Positions 36,301-48,170 are shown, counted from the first letter of the stretch. The stretch: 64,000 nucleotides of DNA from Cheiracanthium punctorium (GCA_038373885.1 JAWZYV010013545.1:124001-188000); one strand, 5' to 3'. Notes: generated by a model from the letters alone, not told the origin. Program-made: numbers and translations.

Positions 36301-37018
36301 CAGTCAATTCCCTTTAATCCGCGAAAGTTTTGCCCAAAGATTGTGCGGATTATATGTCATTTCTTTGTTGACATCCAAATAATGAATACTTCATTGTAAA
36401 ACATGGTCAATAATATACATTAATGCATATAATGATATAAATAAAACGTAATTTAAAGTTATTTTGTAATAAAAATGGGGAATTTTTTTTTTCTTCACTT
36501 TAAAAAGGCCCTTTTTTTCATAGAGTTACCACACTTATGAATTTTATCTTGCAGCTTATTGAGCAATCTTTTGCTTGAAGAGACAATTTTATTTCTGCCC
36601 ATAAGAGATATTTTTCTAAAATGATTCAAAATTGAATCGAAAATTATTGAATATGAAAGAATTCTATGCCTTGCTATGTATCAATATTGTATGATACTGA
36701 AATTTCAAATAGTTAGAATTCCATGCCTTGCCATGTATCAATATTGTATGAAGCTGAAATTTCAAATAGTTATTTTAATTATGATTGTAAATTAGCTGAT
36801 AGTATTTCAGAGAACTTCTTTTATGAAATCTAACAAATGAAATGACTTTTATGAAATCTTAACAAAATCATTTCATTTGGGGATCTTTATTAATCATTTC
36901 AATAAACTGAGACAACTTCCAGCAGTGTTTCACTCCATGGAGAAAAATTTCAGTGTAAAATTATTTGTTTACATTTGAAATGCGTGGTGGATTATAGGAA
37001 TTTGCAGATTAGAGGGAG
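36301..37018. mobile_element. Degenerate pogo/Tigger-like MITE
   Basis: TA flanks the left end CAGTCAATTCCCTTTAATCC, and the right side carries the related inverse GCAGATTAGAGGGAGTA. Matching is imperfect. Within it, 36656-36714 is duplicated at 36716-36771 (atgtatcaatattgtatga and gaaatttcaaatagtt). There is no transposase. Confidence 0.5.
36656..36771 (+). repeat. Tandem duplication of ~60 bp
   Basis: Two adjacent copies of aattc-atgccttg-catgt followed by atcaatattgtatga and gaaatttcaaatagtt differ at about five positions. Low divergence suggests a recent duplication. Confidence 0.85.
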
Positions 37019-37343
37019 TATATTAATTTTTGTTTATAGCTATAGTTCTTTGCTTAGCCAATCAATCTTAGTTAAATTCATATATATTTACTTTTCTTCC
37101 TTGCTGAAAAACTGAAGTCTTACATTGCACTAATACAAATCTGTGTGCTATTTATAGATATATGTAGCTGTTTTTTTTTTTTTTAAATGTGTCTTGAATA
37201 ACGGAGTTTTATTGTTATTAATCACTACTATTAGAAATATAAGAACATGAAGTCTCACAAAAATAATAATTCATATGGAAATGTACTAAAATGCTTCATA
37301 TGTGTATTTTATTATTAATCCTGACTACATCTGAAATTTTTTT

Positions 37344-37381
<38 letters not shown>

Positions 37382-38879
37382 CATTTAGGGGGGGGGGGGG
37401 GAGGGGTCATACAATTTCTGAAGGTAGTGTACTATTTTTTCTTTTCATATCTGATAGTATGGAATACATTTCTGGAGGGTGTGGGATGGAGTCTTGTTAT
37501 ATGCCATTGCTGTTTGTTGTTCATTTGTTGGTGGAGGTGGCTTGGTTTTTACTATCTAGTAGTTTCTATACTTGTCAGAGAAATTTATGACACTCAAAAA
37601 TTTTAGCCTCAACAACCTCCTAGGTATACACCCCTGTGTTCTATAAAAAGAGTACTTTAAAGTCTTAGAGACCATTATATATTATGCTTCTGGAATTCTT
37701 TTACACTACTCTGTAAAGAAGCACATTTTAGAAATTTACTTGAAGACTATTGCTACAAATGAAAACAAGTAAAACAAAATTGTTATGAGTAAAAAGTCTG
37801 AATTATTGTTATATATATATATAAGTGAGTACAATAAACTCCTGACTATCTGGCCAAAAGTGGCAGAAGGTTATTCTGGAAACATAAAAGAGAGGTAGGT
37901 CGGAGTTTAGAGAGTATAGATTTGCGTAGGTTAAATATTTGCTTTCCCCCCTCATGATACGAAAAACACATGCTATGTGCACATTTTAACATAAACTAGC
38001 TGAAAATTTATACTATTTTTTACAGGCAGACATATATGCACAGATTTTTATGGAGTAGGTTTTATATACTTTGTGTAAAGGTGGTAACATGCTTTAATTC
38101 TTTATTAGAGATAAGTGGACAATGTAAATTTAAAAAATCTTCAAAATAAGGTTGAAAAAAGTTTTTGATTGAACGTAAAATTTCAGCCTTTCATCATACT
38201 ATTTCTCAAGAGATATCTTTAAAGATGATCGGGGGCTACACATGAATTTGAATATAAACGTTTATTGCTAGAGGGGGAAAAAATATTTTCTCTCATAATT
38301 TCTGTATGACCCCTAAAATTCGATCATCCGATGTTCTCTACTTCAAGAGCCATTGAAAAGTCAGTGTATACTTATCTTCATACTTTTGACAGTTTTTAGG
38401 ATATAATTATCAAATTTTATGCATCACCTTATTATTGTATGGGGCTAATTTTACTAACTACAATTTATTTTTTTTAGGGGGCGTGTACAAATTTAAAAAA
38501 TGTGACTTTTCTTAAAATGAATAAGAGGAATTTTTTCTTAACATGTTCTTTTTTAACATGACATTTTTTTTCAAAATGGAGTCTTATTTCATACCTTATT
38601 TTAAACATTTTTTTCACTTTACATTGCCTACTTATTTCTAATAGATAAAGAATTAAAGTCTGTTACCATTTTTTTTTTTTTTTTGGTACACCATGTATAC
38701 TGTACATAAAATTCCAAAATAAGCGAATCTATCATTAACGTAAAACACCAGACTAATTCGTAAAAAATTATTAAATTTTATTTTATTTATCTTCAGCATG
38801 GGTTTTTGGGCACCTGCATTCTGCTTTAACACCATCCCACAAAGTTGAAATATGCATAGATTACTATGAAATTTATATG

Positions 38880-39170
38880 TGTTATTTCTACGTACTGTAC
38901 CATGTACCCTATTGAAAATGGTGTATGTAGCATTTATAATTCTTCCATAGAAAAACTCAAATGATTTCCAATACATTACGCTCTATGGGCAGAAATTCTT
39001 TAATGTGTATTAAGTGATATTCGGCTACTTGAAATGAAACAAAATTGATACATGTTATTGAGGATTACAAGATAAAGCTCTCCATCGAAAATAGTGTCTG
39101 TATCATTGCTATTTCTTCTACAGGAACACTCAAAATAATCCCAATGCATTACGCTCAATGGCAGTTTAGA
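38880..39170 (-). repeat. Diverged tandem duplication with codon-like conservation
   Basis: Minus-strand units (39163 to 39062 and 38992 to 38895) align without gaps for about 110 nt. Their translations share VM-W--FE, R--N-T-TIF and NN-Y-F. Frames of 64 and 107 codons are open across them but have no acceptable start context or family match. It could be a fragment of an unknown repeat protein or a repeat unit. Confidence 0.5.
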
Positions 39171-39388
39171 GACAGGTATCCATTTAAAGCCCAATACTAT
39201 TTATTATCTAATATTAGCTAATGGTCCGATGACGATAGTACACACCCTTAAAAGTAGGCAGTATTGGCAACTTTTGCCAGTGGCAGATTTCCCAGTAGGC
39301 GCATGAGGCGCGCGCCTCAGGCCTCTCAAATCTAAGGGGCCCACAAAAGTTCGCTTCTCAAAAAGAATATATATATATATATACATAT

Positions 39389-40272
39389 TGTTGCAGAAAA
39401 CTCTGCTATTCCTGTGTTCGTCGTTCTAAAGTCCAGTAGGTGTAGAAAGTTCTAGAAAAGATTCCACTTGTCAGGATGGAATACAATTTTATTTCTTCTA
39501 GAACTTCGAACAATCAGCTTTACAAGATTCACAAGCACAATCGTACAGTAATGTGCTTTTAACAATCCGCTTAGATCTGAAGCGCTCACAAATGCTGTAT
39601 TTCTCACACAAAATAAATAACTTTCACAGGCAGAAATTCAGTGAAAATATACGAGAGATAACACTAACAGTCTCTCAAGACTCAGCAATCAAGAATTTAC
39701 ACACAGCCCTTTAAAAAATGCTTCGAAAAGCAAGCCAAAACACTGCTTCTATCACAGAGCAAAGCAAGCGTACTCACTTAGAGAGCTCTACTCACACACT
39801 GAACAGGGGCTTCTAAAGCGCTTCTATTTATAGCCGACTCAGAAGGTACAAGAAGCTTCCAGAAAAGTTTATTTCACGAAGATTCCACAAAAGGCGAGAA
39901 TTTTGATTATGTCATAGAAGAGAAATATTAGGTTATTATGCGTTTTTAATGCAGGAAAACCAACTTTCAGGCCCCATTGGGAAAATCGCGCCAAATGACC
40001 AAAAAGTCGCCAAGCTTGGCGACTTTTGGCGAAATATCGCCAAATTTGGCGCCAAAAATAAGTCCTCAAAAGTGAAGAGATCTAAGCTCTAGGACTAATA
40101 TTTCTCGAGATTTCTAGAAGCCCATAGAAAAACATATGGGAAAGCGAAACCTCCGTATCTCCGCTTCTAATTGGCCGATTTTGATGCAACAAAAAGCAAA
40201 ATTTATCTATTTGAAACGTAGAATACGAATTTTAAGCCACAGAGCAGCGGGTTGCCCCGAAAATTCGTAACA
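39389..40272 (-). repeat. Gypsy 3' LTR (complete, 884 bp)
   Basis: It begins TGTTGCAGAAAACTC and ends TTCGTAACA on the + strand. The internal side (40273-40290) is a purine-rich tract on the minus strand (gggaagggggcaa), a fitting polypurine tract. Compared with the other LTR it carries about 30 extra bases of ttggcga/atatcgcc palindromic sequence near 40019-40050. Confidence 0.85.
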
Positions 40273-40991
40273 TTGCCCCCTTCCCAAGGACTGCACGTCC
40301 CGGGCAGTACAATCCCTAGTTAGGAGGTCACACAAGTACCTACACTGTGTAACACTTAACAAGATCTTAACATAATTCAAGCAAGTAATCAATAGTACAA
40401 TAAGCAAATAAACATTAATAAATAAATAATCAACATAATAAATAATTACACTGCAATAAATCATAAACATAATAAACAAATACGCATTAATGAAAACTAA
40501 TATATCACAAATATGTACACTAAACATGGCGTGAGTAAAAGAGAGTTCAGGAAAGAGGAAGAGAAGGGAAAGACAGGAAAGAAATGAGAGATGGAAGAAA
40601 AGAGGAATTACGCCATAGTGACCATGGTCTGAGCCTTCGAGTTTGGTGACTTACGAATCCGTACGATGACGTCATTCAGCCGGTTTAGGACTGTGTAAGG
40701 ACCGTCACACGGCGATTGCAGCTTGGGAGACAGGCCTTTCCGTCGAGTAGGATTCCATAGCCAAACTTTATCACCTACGTTGAACTCGTGTCCCGTAGCC
40801 TTCCTGACGTAGCGAGTCTTTTTCTTCTCTGTGTTCAGGTTGATCCGCTCCCGAGCAAAATTATGCACGTCTTCAAATCGTACCCGGAGATTTTCCTTGT
40901 ACTCTTCTGGCGACGAAGGCGTATCTGGAGGGCGACCAAACACTAGATCGGCGAGAAGACGGAGATCTCTTCCAAATAGCATCTGGGAAGC

Positions 40992-42207
40992 GGGGCCTTC
41001 GCAATTAGTAACGGGCCTGCGCGTGTATTTTGATGAGCCATCCAAAGAGGCCTACGGATGCTCGAGTCTTCACGTATACATCAGGCATTTTTTAAGCTTC
41101 CCAGTGCTTTCAAACGTTATTTAATGTAGTTTTAAGTAGTAATTGTGTCACTAATTCAAGTACGAACTCATGATTAATTTGTTTGCTATGATACATATTG
41201 ACATAAAGAAAATAGATGCATATAATTTGAAGGAAAAACAAAGTAGCCCTTACTCTCATGATTCACGATTGCTTATTTTAGTTTCACAAGTGGATATTTA
41301 ATATACTTTAAAATAACTAAATACACAAATGAGAAAAACATTTTTATAATGAATATTTCATGAACGTAATCGTATTTCCTACGTTATTTTAAACAATTCA
41401 ACATTAATCTTTAACAAATGATATATTAAAGCGCATTTCAGTATATTCGGGATATCCTGTATATTGGAGAAAATTGATAAAATTCCCTCTATAGCGTGAT
41501 CCCTGAATTAATTATTCTTTAATAAAGACATTTCATGTAGTATATATTATTCTTTTGTCGCTTTCTCAATCGAACTTAGGAATTGAGCAAGCATAATGAA
41601 CGCTTGTTCAAAATATTAACTACATTTGAAGTTTCTGTATAAACGGGCAAAAATCAATAATTTATAATTTACTGTATTTCTGCACTGTACCAGATGTAAG
41701 TCTTAATTACATAATCAAGGCATATAACTGATAAATAACATTTTCAACTTGCAAAATTAAATTGTCTAAATAGTATCACAACGTCACGCTTATTTACAAG
41801 AATAAAAACTACTCAAGTAATACGATTTCTGATTAAAATAATTTATTTATAAATAACACATGAGTAATTATTCACTAAACATGATTTACATACATATTTT
41901 TAGAATTTCTAAATACATTATAAGTGTTCACTTACCTTTACATTCAGAGCAAAATGTTCGAATTTTAGGATAAATTTTCATTAAAGAAAATGGCGCAAGA
42001 TTCACAAAACGATTACCTACATCTAAAGTTCTTTAGTACGACAAAAGTATAAAAAAATTGTTTTAAAATAATAAAATAATATAACATTTATAATACTTAG
42101 AATAATAAAATAGAATACTGTGACTGGGAAAAACAGGCCTCAATGATAAACTCATTTTTAGGGATGGCAACTCATAAGCAGGCCCGTTACTAATTGCGAA
42201 GGCCCCG
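40992..42207. mobile_element. 1.2-kb transposon with perfect 30-bp TIR and 7-bp TSD
   Basis: The left TIR (40992-41021) begins CGGGGCCTTCGCAATTAG and the right TIR (42178-42207) is its exact inverse over 30 bp. Flanks TGGGAAG at 40985-40991 and 42208-42214 are identical. Removing the element plus one flank closes the integrase frame of the host Gypsy element exactly, which confirms the boundaries. The interior is AT-rich with no recognisable transposase. A 7-bp duplication is uncommon among the major cut-and-paste families, so I leave the superfamily open. Confidence 0.9.
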
Positions 42208-42495
42208 TGGGAAGGTATGGAGCCAGTAGTCTCATGGACGGCACTCCTATAGACTAGAAGAAAGAGAGGGAGTTTCTTGTCCCAGTCCTCTTGATTCCTA
42301 GAGACCAGAAGTGAGAGGTTGTTCAAAATTGTGCGATTGAACCTCTCCACCATGCCGTCGGATTGTGGGTGTAAGGGCGTTGTCTGGGTTTTGTCGATTC
42401 TGAAAAGTTGACATAGTCCTTTAAAAACTGCAGAGGTAAAGTTCGTTCCTTGGTCGGAATGAAGTTTCAGAGGGGTTCCATATCTGGAAATGCAT

Positions 42496-43705
42496 TCTTG
42501 CACCACCCAGACAGCACATAAGCTTAAATCAAGCTTGACATTTCTTTGAATTTGACGTATTAATACAAGCTTGACAGTTCAACTCATTTTAAGCTGGCAG
42601 CAAGCTTGCAGGAGTCAAGTTGAATTGTCAAGCTTAAATACAGCTTGATTTAAGCTTGACATTTGATACTCGCTTGATTTTTCCTTTTGAAAGCGAGTGT
42701 TGATAGCGCCATCTGTGAAAGAGAATGGACATTAATTGTCTTAGCGTTTCTCAAATTTGCTCAATAAAGCAAAGTTCGGAAAAGTTGTGTTTTATTTTAT
42801 TATAACACGAGGGGAGTTTTAGTTTTATTTACATCTAATTAACATTAGTAATTACATTAACTAATTAATTAGCCTTAAAAATAAATTTTAATATAATTAA
42901 CACAATTTAGTGAGTTAATATCTTCACTTTATGGGTGGTAGAATGAGGCGTAATCCGGCCTCCACAAAATAATTAATCAGTCATAAATGTACTTGACCAT
43001 AGAATTAAAAAAAAAAAAGATTCTATATTTCCAAATATGGAAATTCTTCAAAATAAAATACAATTATACTACGAAATTGATTTCAAAATCAGTCATTTGT
43101 CTCGATTTTGGCCAGCAGTATTGCTCAACGATGAGTGTTGCGATATTGAAAGTTTTAAAACGTGTCCTGCTTTTAAGTTTATATTATGCTTATTTCCCTA
43201 TTAGTAGAGTCTATAAATCACACATAACATTATTTGAATTTTGATTCATCCCATGGAAAAATAAAAGAAACTTATCAGCATCGCCCATACTTATCGATCA
43301 GGCGTGACAACAGTCAGTTCAAACTTTAGTCATAGCTGCTCGAGGCATAATAGCCGAACGGTTAGCACGCGGGCCTTCCAGCCTAAAGTTCCCGGGATCG
43401 AACACAGCCGCAGACGTTTGATGGAACAGATTAAAATAACTTAAAATTTCAGCATAGAGGGGGAAAATGCGCGGAAAATAAAGTATGTGGGGCGCGTTCG
43501 CCAGCGGGCACCCCGTGTATTTAGAAAAAATTTTAAGCTTGAAATTAAGCTCGCTATGTCAAGCTTAATGCAAGCTGGGCAAGTGTAAACTAGAACACTT
43601 GATTCAAGCTTGCATTAAGCTTACACGCTTGAAATTTTCAAGCTTAATTCAAGTTTATTGACTTGATAAATCAAGCTTGATGCAAGTTTGCTGTGCTGTC
43701 TGGAC
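42496..43705. mobile_element. AAGCTTGA-rich TIR element of unknown class
   Basis: The ends CCAGACAGCACA and TGTGCTGTCTGG are perfect 12-bp inverted repeats inside the Gypsy integrase. Both flanking regions (42510-42690 and 43540-43690) are packed with aagcttga/tcaagctt words. The flanks share only AC, so target duplication is short or absent. It contains a tRNA-like segment at 43341-43412. A short + frame at 42987-43244 has no recognisable domain. Confidence 0.75.
43341..43412 (+). mobile_element. tRNA-Gly-like segment (SINE head or tRNA relic)
   Basis: The sequence has a box-A-like tagccgaacggttagcac, a glycine-type anticodon arm region with gccttccagcc, and a box-B-like cccgggatcgaac. The acceptor stem does not pair (gcataa against the downstream bases), so it should not be a functional tRNA gene. 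Confidence 0.55.
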
Positions 43706-44212
43706 AGTACCTCTGGTACGGTCGTAGCTTCTTGATCGGGAATAGGAAACGCTACGGGCCATTTAGAGAAATAGTCAATAGCAACTAGGATGTATTTGTT
43801 GCCATCCAAAGTTCGCGGAAGAGGTCCCAGGATGTCAAAAGGCGCTCCTACATTATAACGATGTAGTTTTCCACGGCCTCGTTTCTTCGGGCCTTTACAG
43901 GCGTCACAAGCTTGACACCCCTTTCCGACATCGCCTCGAGCCCTAGTCTAGTAGAAGCGCTCGCGAAATTTCTGCAGGGTCTTCATTATGCCAAAATGGC
44001 CCCCAGTTAAGCCATTATGCAGCTCTCCTAGAACCTTCGGAATCGTCGAACGAGGGAGTAGTACTAACTGCCATCGGAGCATCTTGCCATCGTCCGACTC
44101 CCATTTACGATACAGGACTCCATTTCTCAGGCGAAGCGAATCCCACAAAGCCCAGTATTGTTTCGTTGCCGGACTACATGATGGTATTTCTTGCCAGCTG
44201 GGCTTAGCGCTG

Positions 44213-44952
44213 GACAATCACCTTTACAAAATTCACAAGCACAATCAAACAGTAATGTGACTTTAACAATCCGCTTAGATCTGAAGCACTCACAAATGCA
44301 GTATTTCTCACACAAAATAAATAACTTTCACAGGCAGAAATTCAGTGAAAATATACGAGAGATAACACTAACAGTCTCTCAAGACTCAGCAATCAAGAAT
44401 TTACACACAGCCCTTTAAAAAAATGCTTCGAAAAGCAAGCCAAAACACTGCTTCTATCACAAAGCAAGCGTACTCACTCAGAGAGCTCTACTCACACACT
44501 GAACTGCGGCTTCTAAAGCGCTTCTATTTATATCCGACACAGAAGGCACAAGAAGCCTCCAGAAAAGACTATTTCACGAAGATTCCACAAAAGGCGGGAA
44601 TTTTGATTATGTCATAGAAGAGAAATATTAGGTTATTATGCGTTTTTAATGCAGGAAAACCAACTTTTAGACCCCATAGGGAAAATCGCGCCAAATGACC
44701 AAAATGTTGCCAAGCTTGGTGCCAGAAATAAGTCCGCAAAAGTGAACTGACTGCAGCCCTAGGAGTAATATTTCTGGAGATTTCTAGAAATCCATAGAAA
44801 AACAATGGGGAAACCGAAACCTCCGTATCTCCGGTTCTAGTTGACCGATTTTGATGCAACAAAAAGCAAAATTTAACTATTTGAAGCGTAGAATACGATT
44901 TTAAAAATATTTTAAGCTCCAGAACAGCGGGTTGCCCCGGAGATTTGTAACA
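44213..44952 (-). repeat. Gypsy 5' LTR (truncated, ~740 bp)
   Basis: It matches the other LTR from about 39511 onward and lacks the outer ~122 bp, the U5 side on the minus strand. At the break the two sequences share acaatca, suggesting a microhomology-mediated deletion that removed most of the element. Confidence 0.82.
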
Positions 44953-44988
44953 ATATAGATATATAACACAAAACAGTGTAACACAAAA

Positions 44989-45016
44989 CTTCGTCTCACA
45001 AAACAGTGAGACGAAG
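44989..45016. repeat. Short hairpin
   Basis: The arms cttcgtctcac and gtgagacgaag pair perfectly around a loop of aaaaca. It lies about 40 bp past the Gypsy LTR in the hAT shell. Confidence 0.75.
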
Positions 45017-45097
45017 AGCTTTGACTGCTGAAGACTGAATACATTCTCAGTCGAAACGATCGTATCTTAATATAAGTGTCCTTTTATGTATGTTTTG

Positions 45098-45160
45098 TCA
45101 CAAAGTTTTTATTTATTTTAACGTTTAACACCAGCATTTTGAGTATTTTTTCCATACCTA
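45098..45160 (+). repeat. Dispersed 62-bp repeat, copy 2
   Basis: Partner of 5602-5665; reads cacaaagtttttatttattt and aacaccagcattttgag. It lies between the Gypsy LTR and the duplicated Helitron-like segment. Confidence 0.75.
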
Positions 45161-45734
45161 GAGTGTATAGCTGTTTGGATGTCAGTTGTACGGAAATTGA
45201 AAGGAATAATTTGCCTTTCGAAAAATCACTAAAAATTAAAAATTTAAGCTAGAGATAACAACTTTATCGTTTTTAGAATCAAAAGAACTTTCCGAGGGTG
45301 TAATAATAAAAAAATTGTCCACAAATAATCAAGCAGTTACAAGCTGATATGTGCGAGATAACACAATTTTTGCGAAAATAAATATATGATAGTTAAAAAA
45401 AGTATTGAAAAATTAAGAAGAGCAGTACTCAGTGTCACCGGAATTACATATGCGTGCAAATTTTCAGCTCGATCGCATACTAGGAAGTGGGTAAAATTCA
45501 TAAGCAAATTTTAAGCTGGAATGACATACATAGTTAATTAAAACCTTTAAAAGTGACTAAATTAATTATTTTTTGTTTTTAACTAAAAAAATATGTATGA
45601 TAACTATATTATAATCACGGCATATCTTTTATAATCGCAGATGAAAATGCTAAACATTAATAAGAAACGTTGGGCAGAAGCTTTGAGCATATAGATTTTC
45701 AATATAAAGTGTAATTTATTTTTTAACTCAGTAA

Positions 45735-46065
45735 TCTTAATCTTAATATCTATATATATAATGCTAATGTTCGTTTGTAAAGACAGGGTTTTCTCCATCA
45801 CCACCAACTCGAATTAACTTCCCGTGGGGTGGTAAATACCCCTTGGCGTCACGGTGAAAGTAAGGGAGTTTGGTCGCGGTGGGTGGTTGTGGGTGGCGAA
45901 TCTTAATCTTAATATATATATAAAATGCTAATGTTCGTTTGTAAAGGCAGGGTTTTCTCTATCACCACCAACTCGATTTAACTTCCCGTTGGGGTGGTAA
46001 ATACCCCTTGGCCTCACGGTGAAAGTAAGGGAGTTTGGTCGCGGTGGGTAGTCGTGGGTGGCGAA
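45735..46065 (+). repeat. Tandem duplication of a 165-bp Helitron-like 5' segment
   Basis: Copies 45735-45900 (166 bp) and 45901-46065 (165 bp) both contain aatgctaatgttcgtttgta, ggttttctc-atcaccacca and gtggtaaataccccttggc. The tc-tatatata start followed by aatgctaatg is like Helitron 5' ends, but no matching 3' end was found for this family. A third, shorter copy of the start lies near 49465-49515. Confidence 0.85.
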
Positions 46066-47996
46066 AATGTGAAAAAATATATATCTGTCCTTTTCTAACT
46101 CATGAGAACTTCTGAATTTCAACTCCAATAAAATATTTAAATTTAATGTTTATCGTCTGTTGCCATATCAACAGGAAAACTGAATCTCAAGCAATTATCG
46201 TCTGCGAACCATTTTACCTGAAGTAAATTCAAGTTATTTTAACAAGTGAAAAAGAACAAATTATTTGAATATTCTAGAATGTTCTGGTACTAGCAATTTC
46301 GATGTGTTACCTAGATATATATAAATGAATGTTTCTGTGTATGTATGTATGAGGGTGTGTGGGACGTTGAAAAACTCCAAAACCGTTTGACCGATCACCA
46401 TGAAATTTGGTACACTAAAGTCTTTTGTCACGGAGAAGGTTTTTGTGCTATCCATTTTACTCTAGCTCGCCGCTAGGTGGCGCTGCAGTCGAATGCTATC
46501 CAACCGCTTGCTATGAAAATACCGTTTAACTTATCTTGATGAAAATTGCTACGTATGGATATTTGAAAATGGAGAATATTTTTACGCATTCTATTTTGAT
46601 ATAACTTTCCGCTAGGTGGCGCTGCAGAGCGTCGAATTCTATTCTGTTGGACCGTTGCTATGAAAGTACCGTTCAAACGATTTTTATGGATATTTGAACA
46701 CAGAGAATATTTTTTACACTATCCATTTTCCTCTAACTCACTGCTAGGTGGAACAGCAGAACGTCGTTGAGTTCTATTCAACCGTTTGCTATGAAAATGC
46801 CGTTTAACTTATTCTAACGAAAATTGTTACGTTCTGATATTTGAATACGGAGAATATTTTTACATTACACATTTTGCTATAACTTGCCGCTAGATGGCGC
46901 TGCAAAGTGTCGAATTTTATTCCGTTCGACTGCTTGCTATGAAAATACCATTCAACCGGTTTTGATGAAAATTGGTACACACAGATATTTGAAGACGTAA
47001 AATATTTTTACAGTATCCATTTTGCTGTAACTTGCCGCTAGATGGTGCTGCAGAACGTCGAATTCCATTTCGTTTCAGCTCTTGCTGTGAAAATACCCAT
47101 CACCGATTTTGATCACAATTGGTACACATGGATATATGAACATGGAGAATACTTATACGTTATCTGTTTGACTATAACTTGCCACAAGATGGCGCTGCAG
47201 CACACAAACTTCTATACCGTTCGACCGATCGCTATAAAATTTTTATACTTACACATTTGAGCGAGCAGAATGTATTCTAACTATTCATTTAGCTGTTACT
47301 CACTACTAGATGACACTGCAGCGCATTATTACTTTAACTTGCCATTAGATGGCAAAGCAACGCACCAACTTCTTGACCGGACAATTGACCGCTATGAAAA
47401 TTGATATACGTAGATATTTGAACGTGGAGAATATTTTCGTGTTATCCGTTTTGCTATAAATAGCTACTTCATTGTGCTGTAGCACATCATTAACTTAACT
47501 CGCCAATAGATGACGCAGCAGCGCATATTAAGACTGTTCAACTGATACCTATCAAAACTGGTATAGATAGATATTTGAACACGGAGAATATTGTGGCGTT
47601 ATCCATTTTGCTATAACTTGCCACTAGATGTCACTTCAAACCAATAACTTCAGGACCGTTCAACTGATCACCATGGAAATTCGTAAACATACATGTTTGA
47701 ACGAAAAGAATATTTTCGCGGCATCCGTTTAGCTATAACTTGCCTTCTGTACCGTTCAATCGTTTGCTATGAAAATACCGTTCAACTGATAATTGGTACT
47801 CACAGATATTTGAGCATGGAGAATACTTTTACGCTATCTATTTTGCTATGACTTACTTCTAGATGCCGATGCAGCACACCAACTTCAAAGCCGTTCAACC
47901 GGTCACCTTAAAAATTGGGATACATACACATTTGAACAGAGAGAATATTTCTTTAGTATTCATTTGGCTGTACTCACAACTTGATAACACTGCAGC

Positions 47997-48170
47997 CAGG
48001 GGCTGATTTCCGGGAGGGCATTCGGGGTAAGTGCCCGGGCCCCCAACAAAAAGGGGCCCCCCAAATTCTTCTTTAAGTTTCAAAATTTTTAACTTTTGAA
48101 AAAAATTTTGAAAGAGAGTCCACTAATGAAGTTTTTACGAGGGCCCCCCAACTCGGCAAATCTGCCCTTG
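47997..48170. mobile_element. hAT MITE in Helitron array
   Basis: The ends CAGGGGCTGATTTCC and GGCAAATCTGCCCTTG are imperfect inverted repeats, and the flanks ACTGCAGC and TGTGAAGC agree at 5 of 8. The flanking monomer sequence continues on both sides, which supports the boundaries. The interior has g/c-rich gggcccccc words on both sides. It is 174 bp. Confidence 0.75.

Larger units (their letters stand above)
35641..39277. other. Intergenic, repeats only
   Basis: Besides the pogo-like MITE 36301-37018, I see a poly-A/poly-G pair at 37348-37401, a possible 83-bp MITE at 37829-37911 (aaactcctgac and gtcggagttta), a copy of the dispersed repeat at about 38165-38510, and two diverged units at 38895-38992 and 39062-39163. 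I find no host gene. Confidence 0.55.
40608..44217 (-). pseudogene. Gypsy integrase, interrupted twice
   Basis: On the minus strand, in order: the zinc-binding segment (44217-43948, with LHNGLTGGHFGIMKTL), an internal stop near 43947, a cysteine pair and the start of the catalytic core (about 43890-43710, first acidic residue in AIDYFSKW), the second acidic residue in LHSDQGTNF and the third in GMVERFNRT (42506-42208), then the C-terminal SH3-like segment ending 40608 (KVWLWNPTRRKG). A transposon splits the core between the first and second acidic residues, and a second splits the region after the third. Non-functional. Confidence 0.9.
39389..44952 (-). mobile_element. Ty3/Gypsy LTR retrotransposon, internally deleted
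   Basis: Two LTRs run TG...CA in direct orientation (39389-40272 and about 44213-44952), with possible 4-bp flanks ATAT that lie in simple sequence. Coding is on the minus strand and only the integrase part of pol remains. The upstream (right) LTR joins directly to integrase sequence near 44213, so gag, protease, reverse transcriptase, RNase H, the primer-binding site and one LTR end are deleted. Two DNA transposons interrupt the integrase (40992-42207 and about 42496-43705). The element is dead. Confidence 0.88.

Noticed and set aside
43341..43412. Functional tRNA-Gly gene
   Set aside because: The acceptor stem does not pair and it lies inside a transposon.
42496..43705. An 8-bp (hAT) or TTAA (piggyBac) TSD for this element
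   Set aside because: The flanks share at most AC, and neither model fits the host frame on removal.
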